From assembly GCF_003012055.1 (NCBI RefSeq), contig NZ_JYGE01000003.1, forward strand, positions 248,001 through 312,000: DNA of 64,000 nucleotides, written 5' to 3'. The stretch is from Peptostreptococcus russellii (GTDB taxonomy: Bacteria; Bacillota; Clostridia; Peptostreptococcales; Peptostreptococcaceae). Numbering within the stretch: the stretch's first letter is position 1; every line of letters begins with the position of its first letter. The position numbers and the translations under genes are program-made. A model generated the notes under the pieces. That model was not told the origin of the DNA. It was given only the letters and a program-made list of their open reading frames with translations, and did no database searches. This document shows positions 1 to 8,106 of this stretch, piece after piece.

Positions 1-165
1 TCAGGATAATATGTAAAGATATATCTATAAAATACTTTATAGTAATATAATCTAAAAAAATATTACAAACATATTATACTAGAAAAAGATATTACTTGCA
101 AGAATATAGCATAGATATAGAATATCTTGATAGTAAGTTGCTAGTTTATATCTATTTCAATAAAG

Positions 166-200
166 TAAAGACAGCTCTTTTTATTTTGAGCTGTCTTTAT
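166..200 (-). terminator. Intrinsic terminator of the M42 peptidase gene
   Basis: A perfect 12-bp inverted repeat (arms 166-177 and 188-199, 10-nt loop) lies just beyond the stop of the minus-strand aminopeptidase gene. The flanks are T/A-rich on both sides. Sequence 1-165 holds no gene I can support. Confidence 0.75.
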
Positions 201-236
201 TATACTAAAATATTTTAAATTAAGTCTTATTAGTTT

Positions 237-1295
237 TTAATCTTCAAGGTAGGCTTGAATTAATCTAAATGTATTTTCAGCACCTTCAATATGGCTTCTT
301 TCATAACCGTGAGAAGCATAAACTCCTGGTCCTATAAGTCCGTGCCTAATATCATGACCTGCTGCTAGAGTAGCTTCGACATCAGAGCCATAGTAAGGGT
401 ATATATCAACTGCATATCCTATATCATATTTATCTGCCAAATCAATCAGTCTATTAACTACATCATAATTATATGGGCCACCTCTATCTTTTGCGGCTAT
501 TGATACTTCTTTTTCTGTACAATTTAATTCTTCGCCCACACAACCCATATCTACTGACCAAGCTTCTGTAACTCCATCTGGACAAGGTGAAGCACCGCCG
601 TGACCAACTTCTTCATAGATAGTAAAGTGCATATAAACAGTTCTATCTAATTCAATTTTATTATCTGAGACATACTTTGCATATCCAAGAAGTACAGCAG
701 CAGAAAGTTTGTCATCTAAAAATCTACTTTTTATATAACCTGACTTTGTAACTCTAGTTCTTGTTTCAAAACATACATAGTCTCCAGATCTTATTCCTAA
801 TTTTGTAACATCTTCCTTTGAAGATACATCTTCATCAATTACAATCTCTATACTATCCCAATTACGTTCTGTCTTATTGTATTCGCCATTTACATGAAGA
901 GAGGCATTTATTAACTGGCAAGTACCTTCGTATATATCGCCCTTTCTTGTAATAATTCTTACATTTTCAGCTTCAGCATTATTTGGGTTCATTCCTCCAA
1001 TATTAGTCATTTTTAGACGTCCATTAGACTTAACTTGATGAACCATAGCTCCTAATGTATCACAATGAGATTCAAATAGTATTGCATCATTTTGATCTTT
1101 ACCATCAAGTCTTGCAACAACACCGCCTTTTATAGTCTGGTAGGCATATACACCCATATTACTTAGTTCTTTCATAAGATAGTCCATAACAAATTTTCCA
1201 TAACCTGATGGACTGTCAATGTTAAGTAAGTTTTTTGCCTCTTGGATTATATAGTCGCTGTAATCCTTATAAGCATCTTTTTTAAAATTATTCAA
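237..1295 (-). CDS. M42 family metallopeptidase (aminopeptidase/endoglucanase-like)
   Basis: A 352-residue cytosolic peptidase that should release N-terminal residues from peptides using two metal ions. The M42 metal-ligand pattern is visible: His77 and Asp79 in ESHCDT, Asp194-Asp195 in FLDDK, the Glu228-Glu229 pair before VGHGG, Asp249 in VDMG, and a C-terminal histidine in the RSHIEG stretch. Length is normal for the family. The ATG has a clear AGGAGG site about 8 nt upstream on the minus strand. It appears monocistronic, with its own terminator at 166-200. Family substrates range from glutamyl or aspartyl peptides to general peptides, and the sequence alone does not decide. The family call is very secure; specificity is not. 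Confidence 0.95.
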   Translation of the reverse strand: MNNFKKDAYKDYSDYIIQEAKNLLNIDSPSGYGKFVMDYLMKELSNMGVYAYQTIKGGVVARLDGKDQNDAILFESHCDTLGAMVHQVKSNGRLKMTNIGGMNPNNAEAENVRIITRKGDIYEGTCQLINASLHVNGEYNKTERNWDSIEIVIDEDVSSKEDVTKLGIRSGDYVCFETRTRVTKSGYIKSRFLDDKLSAAVLLGYAKYVSDNKIELDRTVYMHFTIYEEVGHGGASPCPDGVTEAWSVDMGCVGEELNCTEKEVSIAAKDRGGPYNYDVVNRLIDLADKYDIGYAVDIYPYYGSDVEATLAAGHDIRHGLIGPGVYASHGYERSHIEGAENTFRLIQAYLED

Positions 1296-1415
1296 AATAA
1301 AATCCTCCTGTAATTAATAAATTAGTAAATTCCAGTTTATATAATTGAAAAAATGGAATACTTAAGTTATATTTTTTATTAATAAGTATAATAATAAATA
1401 TAACCTAATTATATA

Positions 1416-1434
1416 ATACTACTTATTGTAGTAT
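1416..1434. promoter_or_regulatory. Small inverted repeat upstream of the M42 peptidase
   Basis: ATACTAC and GTAGTAT face each other across 5 nt. The repeat lies next to a minus-strand TATAAT (complement of 1408-1413), so it could be an operator over the peptidase promoter. No matching -35 box is obvious, and this remains a weak call. Confidence 0.3.
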
Positions 1435-1481
1435 ATTTATATAGATATTTCTAAAAATTTAGAAAAATATATATAAAGAAA

Positions 1482-1515
1482 ATAAAAAAGCTCAACAGTA
1501 AAATGCTGCTGAGCT
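1482..1515 (-). terminator. Intrinsic terminator of the ThrE-type exporter operon
   Basis: On the minus strand a hairpin (arms 1510-1515/1489-1494 and 1506-1508/1496-1498, one mismatch) is followed directly by a T-rich run (complement of 1482-1488). It begins 8 nt after the stop codon of the upstream gene. Confidence 0.85.
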
Positions 1516-1522
1516 AATAAGT

Positions 1523-2380
1523 TTAATTATTTTTTTTGTCGTCTTTTTCTTTGATAGATATATCATTGCTTTCATCTAAGTGTTGACTTTTTTTGCAAGT
1601 AGAATTTGAACATTGCTTATCTTCTTTAATATTTTTTTCAATACAATTTTTTTCCTGGCAGACTTGATCAGGCTTACAAGTACATTTTGGAATATCTTCA
1701 TTTTTTTTATGTTTTTTGTTTTTTGATAGACCTAAATCTACTGCAAAGTCTTCAGTTCTACTTCTTTCCATTTTTTCTATATCTTCTCTTTCTCTAGAAG
1801 CAACATCTATATTTAAACTATTTAAAGATTCGTTCATTTCTTTTCTATCAAGAATAAATCTATTTCTAGTTCTGTTCTTTCCAAGATTCACCCAATTTTC
1901 ATACTTAAAAGAGTCATTTTTCATAAATGCTTTTTTAAGCTGATAGAGGTTTAATACCTTTGACATAGAAGACATTACTAGTATTCCAAGTGCTATACCA
2001 AGGCTAGTTATAAAAGCTCTAGTGCCGACAGTAGCAGCTTGTAAATATTCTTTTTGAATTACATAGTATACGGTGTTATAGAGACCAAGTCCTGGAACAA
2101 GCGGAAGTATACCTGGAATTACAATTATAATAGCAGGTTGTTTTAGCTTTCTTGCTAAGTACTCTGCTGACAGAGATACAAACCCTGCAGCTAGGAAAGA
2201 AAATATCATAGGATTTTCATAGTGTTGGGAGGCAATTACATATATAAGCCAACCGATACCACCAACTATAGAGTCATAAAAGAGTATCTTTCCTCTTACA
2301 TTGAAAAATATGGCAAAACCACAAGTGGCTATTGCAGAAAAAACAAAATGTTGCCATAGTGGAACATCATATATACTCAT
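1523..2380 (-). CDS. Threonine/serine exporter family, small subunit (YjjB/DUF3815-like) with Cys-rich tail
   Basis: A membrane protein of the ThrE_2 (DUF3815, YjjB-like) type, which pairs with a DUF1212/YjjP-like partner to export threonine, serine or small dicarboxylates. About five hydrophobic segments fill residues 1-145. A charged cytoplasmic region follows, then an unusual C-terminal tail with seven cysteines (CTCKP, VCQEKNC, QCSNSTC), which is not typical of the family. The GTG nine bases upstream overlaps the AGGAGG site, so I chose the ATG at 2380, properly spaced. The partner gene ends 2 nt before this start, so translational coupling is likely. The transported substrate is inferred from the family only. 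Confidence 0.85.
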   Translation of the reverse strand: MSIYDVPLWQHFVFSAIATCGFAIFFNVRGKILFYDSIVGGIGWLIYVIASQHYENPMIFSFLAAGFVSLSAEYLARKLKQPAIIIVIPGILPLVPGLGLYNTVYYVIQKEYLQAATVGTRAFITSLGIALGILVMSSMSKVLNLYQLKKAFMKNDSFKYENWVNLGKNRTRNRFILDRKEMNESLNSLNIDVASREREDIEKMERSRTEDFAVDLGLSKNKKHKKNEDIPKCTCKPDQVCQEKNCIEKNIKEDKQCSNSTCKKSQHLDESNDISIKEKDDKKNN

Positions 2381-2381
2381 T

Positions 2382-3158
2382 TTATACACCTCCTATTCCA
2401 AGTACAAGCGCTACACCAGAAGCTATTGCAGTCACGATTACGAACACCTCAAACAATCTCGAAGTTCCTGAAACTAGATTTCCTGAGATTAAATCTCTCA
2501 TTGCCTTTACGAAGGAAACTCCAGGAAGAAGTGGCATAATAGAACCAACAATCAAGGCTGATGGTCTAGGAATTAACCCCCAATTATGCATAATAACTCC
2601 CATACCTGTAATTACAATTGAAGCTAGAAGTACAGAGAACATCATTATAGAACTGTATTTCATTGTTTTATCATATACAAAAGTACCAATTATAGATACT
2701 AATACAGTTAACATAAAGGTATGAATTTGATTACCACCTAAAGTTGCTGCAAAACCTGCAGATGCAACTCCTGTTCCTAAAAAATATATAAGACTGGGGT
2801 AAGCATTAAGCTTGTCAATCCTATGTAATTCTTTTATTTCTTCATTAATATCCGGGTCAACTTTGTTTACAAATTCTCTTGAAAAGTTATTTAATAGAGA
2901 AATTTTATCTAAATTCATTCCTCTCGTATCAATTGTCTTCATAAAACATAATCCATCAAACTTATCATCTGATATAATAATTACAGTTGGAGTAGTAAAG
3001 CAGTTTATATGATTGTATCCTCTAGATTTACATATCCGTAAAACACTGTCTTCTACTCTGTATGTTTCAGCTCCATTTTTTACCAATAATTCTCCAAGAA
3101 AAAGTGCAAGTTTAATAGTTTGCATTTTGTATTCTTTATCTTCAAGTTTATTTACCAC
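2382..3158 (-). CDS. Threonine/serine exporter family, large subunit (YjjP/DUF1212-like)
   Basis: First gene of the two-gene exporter operon. This 258-residue protein matches the ThrE_1 (DUF1212) half of ThrE-type exporters: a cytoplasmic N-terminal half containing LLVKNGAETYRVEDSV, followed by about five membrane segments from residue 120 onward (including LPGVSFVKAMRDLISG). In Corynebacterium ThrE both halves are fused; here they are separate adjacent genes, as in E. coli YjjP/YjjB. The start is a GTG with an AGGAGG site 6 nt upstream. A minus-strand promoter and a possible attenuator hairpin lie at 3294-3415. Confidence 0.88.
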   Translation of the reverse strand: MVNKLEDKEYKMQTIKLALFLGELLVKNGAETYRVEDSVLRICKSRGYNHINCFTTPTVIIISDDKFDGLCFMKTIDTRGMNLDKISLLNNFSREFVNKVDPDINEEIKELHRIDKLNAYPSLIYFLGTGVASAGFAATLGGNQIHTFMLTVLVSIIGTFVYDKTMKYSSIMMFSVLLASIVITGMGVIMHNWGLIPRPSALIVGSIMPLLPGVSFVKAMRDLISGNLVSGTSRLFEVFVIVTAIASGVALVLGIGGV

Positions 3159-3173
3159 GGATGTCCTCCTTTC

Positions 3174-3187
3174 TATACATATGTATA
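3174..3187. promoter_or_regulatory. 14-bp palindrome abutting the ThrE-type exporter RBS
   Basis: TATACAT and its complement meet with no spacer, just upstream of the exporter's ribosome binding site. A related 12-bp palindrome (ATGTATATACAT) lies at 3353-3364. Either could bind a dimeric regulator, but both are AT-rich and could arise by chance. Confidence 0.3.
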
Positions 3188-3293
3188 CATCAATTAATTT
3201 TTATTATACTACAATAATTACTTGTAAAGTCTTAGTTTTAAGATGTTTATGAATACATGATTTCTATAAAAACTATATGAAAAATGCATTCAC

Positions 3294-3318
3294 AAAAAAA
3301 TGAAGCCTTTATGCTTCA
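3294..3318 (-). terminator. Minus-strand terminator or attenuator upstream of the exporter operon
   Basis: Read on the minus strand, a 6-bp stem (3313-3318 with 3301-3306) is followed by seven T residues. It sits upstream of the exporter genes and downstream of a good minus-strand promoter, so it either ends a short RNA or attenuates the exporter transcript. Confidence 0.6.
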
Positions 3319-3387
3319 AAATACATAAATACTATACAACATGTAAGTAGAAATGTATATACATATTTTAAAAAAATACATATATAT

Positions 3388-3415
3388 ATTATAACCAATA
3401 AAATAAATAATTCAA
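3388..3415 (-). promoter_or_regulatory. Minus-strand sigma-A-type promoter
   Basis: On the minus strand, TTGAAT (complement of 3410-3415) and TATAAT (complement of 3388-3393) are separated by 16 bp. Transcription would start near 3381 and run toward the hairpin at 3294-3318 and then the exporter operon. Confidence 0.5.
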
Positions 3416-3542
3416 TTGATAAAATAGTTTTTATTTTAAATAAAAAAAGAAATCTCTTTTACTAGGAATTACTTTTAAAATAGAAGAAGGATATAATGAA
3501 TAAAAAAGATTTATATAAATAAAAAAATAAAAAAACATGTTC

Positions 3543-3582
3543 TTTGTATCTATATTTGTATAGATACAAATATAGATACAAA
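3543..3582. repeat. Near-perfect 40-bp palindrome
   Basis: Two perfect 19-nt arms, TTTGTATCTATATTTGTAT and its complement, flank a 2-nt centre. The repeat is built from the unit TATAGATACAAA in both orientations. It lies in the non-coding stretch between the exporter and the first CWB2 gene. On the minus strand it is followed by T-rich sequence, so it might act as a terminator; on DNA it could be a multi-site operator. Confidence 0.6.
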
Positions 3583-3666
3583 TATAAACTTCTATAGATA
3601 GCTAATATTAATGAAAAAACTATTTTTATTAATATTAAATATAGTTTTTAAAATAGGAATTTATGG

Positions 3667-3886
3667 TATAATATTGAGTTGGAAATAGATACGTATATTT
3701 GATTTGTAGATTCGCTTATATTTATCCTATAAAGGGTGTATTTATAAGAAGCTTACAAATCATATTTTCTCTAGAGATACTTGACTTATAAGTAAAAGAT
3801 AGAGAGATGTATATTATACGATAAAGCTTGCCATATTAAAAAATTTAATATTCAAGCTTAAAGATAGTAGTTTTAAAATAGGAGGA
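3667..3886 (+). promoter_or_regulatory. Promoter and long structured leader of the first CWB2 gene
   Basis: A TATAAT at 3667-3672 implies a leader of about 215 nt. Visible pairings are GATTTGTA 3701-3708 with 3754-3761, CTTATA 3715-3720 with 3743-3748 inside it, a TCTCTAGAGA palindrome at 3768-3777, and a two-part hairpin with arms 3824-3830/3853-3859 and 3833-3840/3844-3851. The last ends about 20 nt before the AGGAGG at 3881-3886. I could not match it to a riboswitch class I know. Confidence 0.5.
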
Positions 3887-3892
3887 ATATTT

Positions 3893-5539
3893 ATGAAGAA
3901 GAAAATGTCAGTAGTTCTTTCGGCAACTTTAGCTCTAAATTTAATGGCTTTTAGTGCTAGCCAACTTTCAAGAGTAAATGCTGAAGAAGAAACAAGTCAG
4001 TTTGAAACGATTTCTAGCTTAGAAATAGATAATGTAAAAAGAAGCGAAGTAGAAGATAGTATATTAAAGCCAGGAATTCCAAATGCCCCAGTTCTAAAAA
4101 TAGATGACTATGCAAGCGCAGTAGCGGATATAAGAAAAGATTTGAATAAAGATATCGAACTACCTTTATTTGTTAGCTCTTCTCAAAGTGCTATAAAAGG
4201 TAAGTTAATGAAGGGTGTGGGTGTAGCTCTTTATAAGCTTAGTGATGAAGATCTAAAGAAAAATGAATTTACACCAATAGCCAATGGAACAAATAGCGAT
4301 AATCTAATATCTGATAGTAAATTCAGTATCCAATCAGAAAATGGGGATTTTTTACTTCCTTTTAAGAATGAAAATTTAAAACCAGGAGATCACATAGGAA
4401 TATGTGTTTCATACTCAGTTAATAATCAAAATAAAACTTTTATAATTGATTCTATATACTTGGGTATAAACTCTCCTACAATAGCCCTTAATGAAAAGGT
4501 CGATGTTAAAACGCTAATAACAGGTCTTCCAAGTGATGCAATAATTGAGACTGTTAAGGAAGTAGACAGCTCTACAATAGGAAGTCATGAAGCTAAAATC
4601 AATATTAAGTATAAAAATACATCAACACCATTATCACTAGCTGTTTTAGTGAATGCTAATGGAGGCACAGGTCAGGAAAATATAGTTACAAGTCCTTATA
4701 GAGTTGCTGGAAGTAATAGATTTTCAACAAATATAGAGTCTATTAATAGAAACTTTGAAAAGGGGAAGGTCGACACAGCTATAGTAGCTTCTGGATTTAA
4801 CTTTGCAGATCCACTAGCAGCTGGACCTTTAGCAATGAAGATGAACGCTCCAATAGTATTTTCTGGTGATAAAGGCTTAAACGCTGAAGCTATTAAGACA
4901 ATAAATAATTTAGCTGTTAAGAATGTAATAATAGTTGGTGGAAATAACACAGTTCCAGCAAATGTAGAGACACAATTAAGCGGTCTAAATGTTAGAAGAA
5001 TAGCAGGTGTGAATAGATATGAAACATCTAAGTTGATAGCAAAGGAATATGGTCCTTCTAGAAGTGCAATATTTACTGATGGTAGAATGTTTGCGGATGC
5101 ACTATCAGCAACACCTTTGTCCAAGAAAATATCTGCACCAATAATTTTACTTAGAAATGAGAACAATATACCTGCAGATGTAAATAAATATAAAGATGCT
5201 TATATAGTTGGTGGTAAAAATTCAGTAAGTGTAGGAATCGAAAATAAATTAAAGAACTCAATAAATCCAGACAAGGTTTATAGGGTGTTTGGTGCAAATA
5301 GATCACAAACATCTACACAGGTAGCAAAACTTGTTAAATTCGAAAAAAATATTATAGCAAATGGAAATAGCTTTGCAGATGCTCTAAGTTCAGTAAATAT
5401 GCTGAATACAGGTGGTAAAAACCTAGTCTTAGTTGGAGATACAAGAGCTTCAAATGATGCAATAGAGTTTATAAGTGGAAAGACTAATTACATAATAGGT
5501 GGTTATTCTACAGTTCCAAAATCAATATTAGGATTTTAA
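3893..5539 (+). CDS. Secreted cell wall-binding repeat 2 (CWB2/Cwp-type) protein
   Basis: A 548-residue exported protein. The N-terminus has a signal peptide (KKK, hydrophobic core, likely cleavage near VNA-EE at residues 29-31). Residues about 45-260 form a domain I do not recognise, possibly two small beta-rich modules. Residues 262-548 carry three CWB2 repeats (Pfam PF04122), each opening with a RxAGxNR or RVFGANR motif and containing FADAL or FADPL and an IVGG or IIGG turn. In Clostridioides such triplets bind anionic cell-wall polymers non-covalently. The function of the N-terminal part is unknown. It has its own promoter region and terminator, so it is probably monocistronic. Confidence 0.9.
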   Translation: MKKKMSVVLSATLALNLMAFSASQLSRVNAEEETSQFETISSLEIDNVKRSEVEDSILKPGIPNAPVLKIDDYASAVADIRKDLNKDIELPLFVSSSQSAIKGKLMKGVGVALYKLSDEDLKKNEFTPIANGTNSDNLISDSKFSIQSENGDFLLPFKNENLKPGDHIGICVSYSVNNQNKTFIIDSIYLGINSPTIALNEKVDVKTLITGLPSDAIIETVKEVDSSTIGSHEAKINIKYKNTSTPLSLAVLVNANGGTGQENIVTSPYRVAGSNRFSTNIESINRNFEKGKVDTAIVASGFNFADPLAAGPLAMKMNAPIVFSGDKGLNAEAIKTINNLAVKNVIIVGGNNTVPANVETQLSGLNVRRIAGVNRYETSKLIAKEYGPSRSAIFTDGRMFADALSATPLSKKISAPIILLRNENNIPADVNKYKDAYIVGGKNSVSVGIENKLKNSINPDKVYRVFGANRSQTSTQVAKLVKFEKNIIANGNSFADALSSVNMLNTGGKNLVLVGDTRASNDAIEFISGKTNYIIGGYSTVPKSILGF

Positions 5540-5596
5540 TTAGAGAGTAGCTATTTAAAATCAATCGTATAGTAAAAGTATTATTTCTTTAAAAAG

Positions 5597-5627
5597 AGCC
5601 CTTTAGTGTGTACTAGAGGGCTTTTTT
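5597..5627 (+). terminator. Intrinsic terminator after the first CWB2 gene
   Basis: An 11-bp stem (5597-5607 with 5612-5622, one G-T pair) closes a 4-nt loop and is followed by six Ts. This is a textbook intrinsic terminator. Confidence 0.92.
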
Positions 5628-5833
5628 ATTGTGAACATAATTTAGTGTAATTAAACTTTAAGTATTCAGAAAATATTGATTTTTATATCTATATATGTTA
5701 ATCTAAAACTATAAGACTGCATTATTTTCTTTTATTTTATAATGTTGATTGAAGTAAAAAATTATTATTTATTAATAATTTGATATTTTACAAGAATTTA
5801 TTTAAAAAGTATTTTATTTTTTTAATTGAAGGA

Positions 5834-5839
5834 TATAAT
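5834..5839 (+). promoter_or_regulatory. -10 box of the second CWB2 gene
   Basis: TATAAT, 37 bp before the ATG; no convincing -35 box. The rest of the gap 5628-5833 is AT-rich with no gene or structure I can support. Confidence 0.45.
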
Positions 5840-5875
5840 TTTAATTAAAAAAAGATTAATTAAGGAGGGGATTAT

Positions 5876-7174
5876 ATGAATAGTCGTAAAAAAATTAGTG
5901 TTTTATTGATTTCTAGCATTGCCTTATCATCTGGATTTATCCAAACTCCTGTTATGGCAGATACTAGTCAAACAGAGCACGTAGGGGATATAATCAATTA
6001 CTCTCCTGAAATGATGGCGAGTGGTGAGGGGATAAACCCTAGAAAAATTGTAGATAGAAGCTCTATAAAAGAGATAACAACTTTGTATAGGGAATCGGAA
6101 AAAATAGAATTAGATAGTTCAAAGATTTTAGATAATTATGATCTATATTTGAACTTTGCCAATAATGTTACCATAGGATTTAGAACGAAGGAACTGGACG
6201 GAGATTATTTGGGCTATTGTACTACTGGAGGTCAAATAGTTCCTTTTAAAACAAAAGAAAATATAGCTGTGAAAATATTAGAGATAATTAGAAATACAAA
6301 CAAGTTTACTGATTATTATGATGACGGACAATCAATACGTGAAGGAGACTCTGTTGCAAAAGCAATTGAGCTAAGTAGAGCAAGCTATTCTTCAGCTGAA
6401 AACGTTGTAATTACAGGCGTAGATGGTATTGCAGACTCACTTGCATCAGCACCATTATCAAGCTTTTTAAAAGCACCAGTACTTGTTACAGAAAAAGAAA
6501 GTTTAAGGAGCGATTTAGAAGCTGAAATCAAAAGGTTGGGAGCGAAAAATATATACTTTACATCTGGAAACAATGTTATAAGTTCTGGAATAAAAGATAA
6601 ATTAAAGAAAAATGGGTATAATATAAATGATCTCTCTTCTAGAAATAGATACGAAACTGCTGAAAAGATAGCACAGTATTTAATTTCAGAGGATGGAAGT
6701 GGAGAAAAAACTATTTTAATTAATGGGAAAAATTATGCCGATGCACCTTCGATATCAGCATTTTCTTATGAACATAGAGCTCCCATACTACTTACAAATG
6801 GTAAAATATTAAGAAAAGAAACATTTGATATCATTAAGAAAAATGAAAACCTATTGATAGTAGGGGGGTACAATTCTATACCAGAAGCTATGCAAAATAA
6901 ATTAAGTGATAATTATATCAAGAATGCTAGACTGGATGGTAAGAATAGATACGAAACTTCTAGAAATATAGTATCTGGATTATTTACCGATACAGATAAA
7001 CTTTTGATTGCTGATGGAAACAAGGATTTAGCTGCAGGAATAATATCAGCAGGATACTGTGTCAAAAATGATAGGCCATTATTACTTATAAAAAAAGGCG
7101 ACAAAAATAATGCTTTGCTAAAAGATAAGGGAGTAATGTACTTATCTATCAAATCATACGAAAATTTACATTAA
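5876..7174 (+). CDS. Secreted CWB2-type cell-wall protein, second copy
   Basis: A 432-residue exported protein with a signal peptide (NSRKK, hydrophobic stretch, likely cleavage after VMA near residue 29). A short unknown region covers residues 30-150. Three CWB2-like repeats follow: GDSVAKAIELSR with ITGVDGIADSLASAP, then SRNRYETAEKIAQ with INGKNYADAPS and IVGGYNS, then GKNRYETSRNIVS with IADGNKDLA. The first and last repeats are degenerate compared with the neighbouring gene, lacking a clean FADAL or a final VGG turn. RBS AAGGAGGGG precedes the ATG. It probably arose by duplication with the preceding gene, since both are tandem, separately terminated and similarly organised. Confidence 0.85.
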   Translation: MNSRKKISVLLISSIALSSGFIQTPVMADTSQTEHVGDIINYSPEMMASGEGINPRKIVDRSSIKEITTLYRESEKIELDSSKILDNYDLYLNFANNVTIGFRTKELDGDYLGYCTTGGQIVPFKTKENIAVKILEIIRNTNKFTDYYDDGQSIREGDSVAKAIELSRASYSSAENVVITGVDGIADSLASAPLSSFLKAPVLVTEKESLRSDLEAEIKRLGAKNIYFTSGNNVISSGIKDKLKKNGYNINDLSSRNRYETAEKIAQYLISEDGSGEKTILINGKNYADAPSISAFSYEHRAPILLTNGKILRKETFDIIKKNENLLIVGGYNSIPEAMQNKLSDNYIKNARLDGKNRYETSRNIVSGLFTDTDKLLIADGNKDLAAGIISAGYCVKNDRPLLLIKKGDKNNALLKDKGVMYLSIKSYENLH

Positions 7175-7196
7175 TAATATTAACCAATACTTTAAG

Positions 7197-7232
7197 ATAG
7201 CTTACTGAAATATTCCTCAGTAGGCTATTTTT
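7197..7232 (+). terminator. Intrinsic terminator after the second CWB2 gene
   Basis: A 12-bp stem (7197-7208 with 7217-7228, one wobble) with an 8-nt loop, followed by a T-run. Confidence 0.88.
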
Positions 7233-7362
7233 GTTTAAAATAAAAAAGTTTATATCTAGTAAACAATTAAGCATCTTTTATTAAACTTCGATAATTTTAA
7301 AAGCTCCATAAGGTGTTGAATATACGGCTTTGGGTGAGAAAATATTTTTTCTTGATTATTTC

Positions 7363-7383
7363 AAAAAAATCATTGATTTTTTT
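7363..7383. repeat. 10-bp inverted repeat, A-tract/T-tract hairpin
   Basis: AAAAAAATCA and TGATTTTTTT are separated by one base. It lies in the 370-bp gap before the polyamine operon. It could end read-through from the CWB2 gene or bend the DNA near the promoter. I see nothing else in 7233-7362. Confidence 0.4.
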
Positions 7384-7406
7384 CTGTCTAGCATATATAA
7401 TTAATC

Positions 7407-7427
7407 TTGTTTAATAATTATAAACAA
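7407..7427. promoter_or_regulatory. Candidate operator of the polyamine operon regulator
   Basis: TTGTTTA and TAAACAA form a perfect 7-bp inverted repeat with a 7-bp spacer, a spacing suited to a dimeric XRE-type helix-turn-helix protein. It lies about 120 bp upstream of the regulator gene, just ahead of a possible -10 (GATAAT near 7456). Autoregulation is an inference. Confidence 0.4.
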
Positions 7428-7544
7428 ATAGTTTAGTGTTTGCTAACTTAAATGCGATAATATTTAAGGAATTAAAATATTATACATAAATATTTTTAAG
7501 TACAAAAACATTATATAAAGCTAATAGGAATGGAGGGAATTTAG

Positions 7545-8084
7545 ATGGATATTGGTGAGAAGATTAAAAGACTGCGTACAGAAAAACAGCTGACCCAGGA
7601 AGAATTGGCAAATCGATGTGAATTGTCAAAGGGGTTTATTTCACAATTAGAAAATGACTTAACATCACCGTCGATTGCTACATTGGTAGATATATTAGAG
7701 ATACTAGGAACGAACTTGAGAGACTTTTTTGCTGAAGAGGTTACAGAAAAAATAACTTTCAAAAAAGATGATATGTTTGAAACAGAAGATTTTGAACTGG
7801 GATATAAATTTAAGTGGCTGGTTCCAAACTCTCAAAAAAATGATATGGAGCCTGTTCTAGTGAAGGTCGAAGCAGGTGGAAGGTATAAGGAAGATAAGCC
7901 TCATGAAGGTGAAGAGTTCGGATATGTTTTGAAGGGAACAATATGCCTATATATAGGCGATAAGAAGTTAAAGGTAAGAAAAGGCGAAAGCTTTTATTAC
8001 AAACCAAAAAAGAATCATTATATTACGAATGAAGGGAAGACTCCAGCTGAATTAATATGGATTAGCTGCCCACCGTCATTCTAA
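7545..8084 (+). CDS. XRE-family regulator with C-terminal cupin, likely controls potABCD
   Basis: A 179-residue regulator. Residues 5-60 form a classical XRE helix-turn-helix ([19 protein letters not shown], then SKGFISQLE). Residues 105-175 form a cupin_2 fold with [20 protein letters not shown] spacing ([14 protein letters not shown]) and a KGESFYYKP turn. This HTH-cupin layout is common in regulators of polyamine and amino-acid uptake such as PuuR. It is the first gene of an operon with potA, potB, potC and potD, 22 bp upstream of potA, so sensing polyamines or a related metabolite through the cupin is a reasonable inference. The RBS GGAGGG precedes the ATG. Confidence 0.92.
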   Translation: MDIGEKIKRLRTEKQLTQEELANRCELSKGFISQLENDLTSPSIATLVDILEILGTNLRDFFAEEVTEKITFKKDDMFETEDFELGYKFKWLVPNSQKNDMEPVLVKVEAGGRYKEDKPHEGEEFGYVLKGTICLYIGDKKLKVRKGESFYYKPKKNHYITNEGKTPAELIWISCPPSF

Positions 8085-8106
8085 TTTTAATAAAGGGGTG
8101 AAGTAT

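Noticed and set aside
3679-3892. Cyclic-di-GMP riboswitch before the CWB2 gene
   Set aside because: The conserved core sequences of class I and II aptamers are not visible; recorded only as an unknown structured leader.
7260-7350. Possible structured RNA or gene remnant before the polyamine operon
   Set aside because: A weak AAAGC/GCTTT pairing and a ~30-codon minus-strand open stretch only; nothing identifiable.
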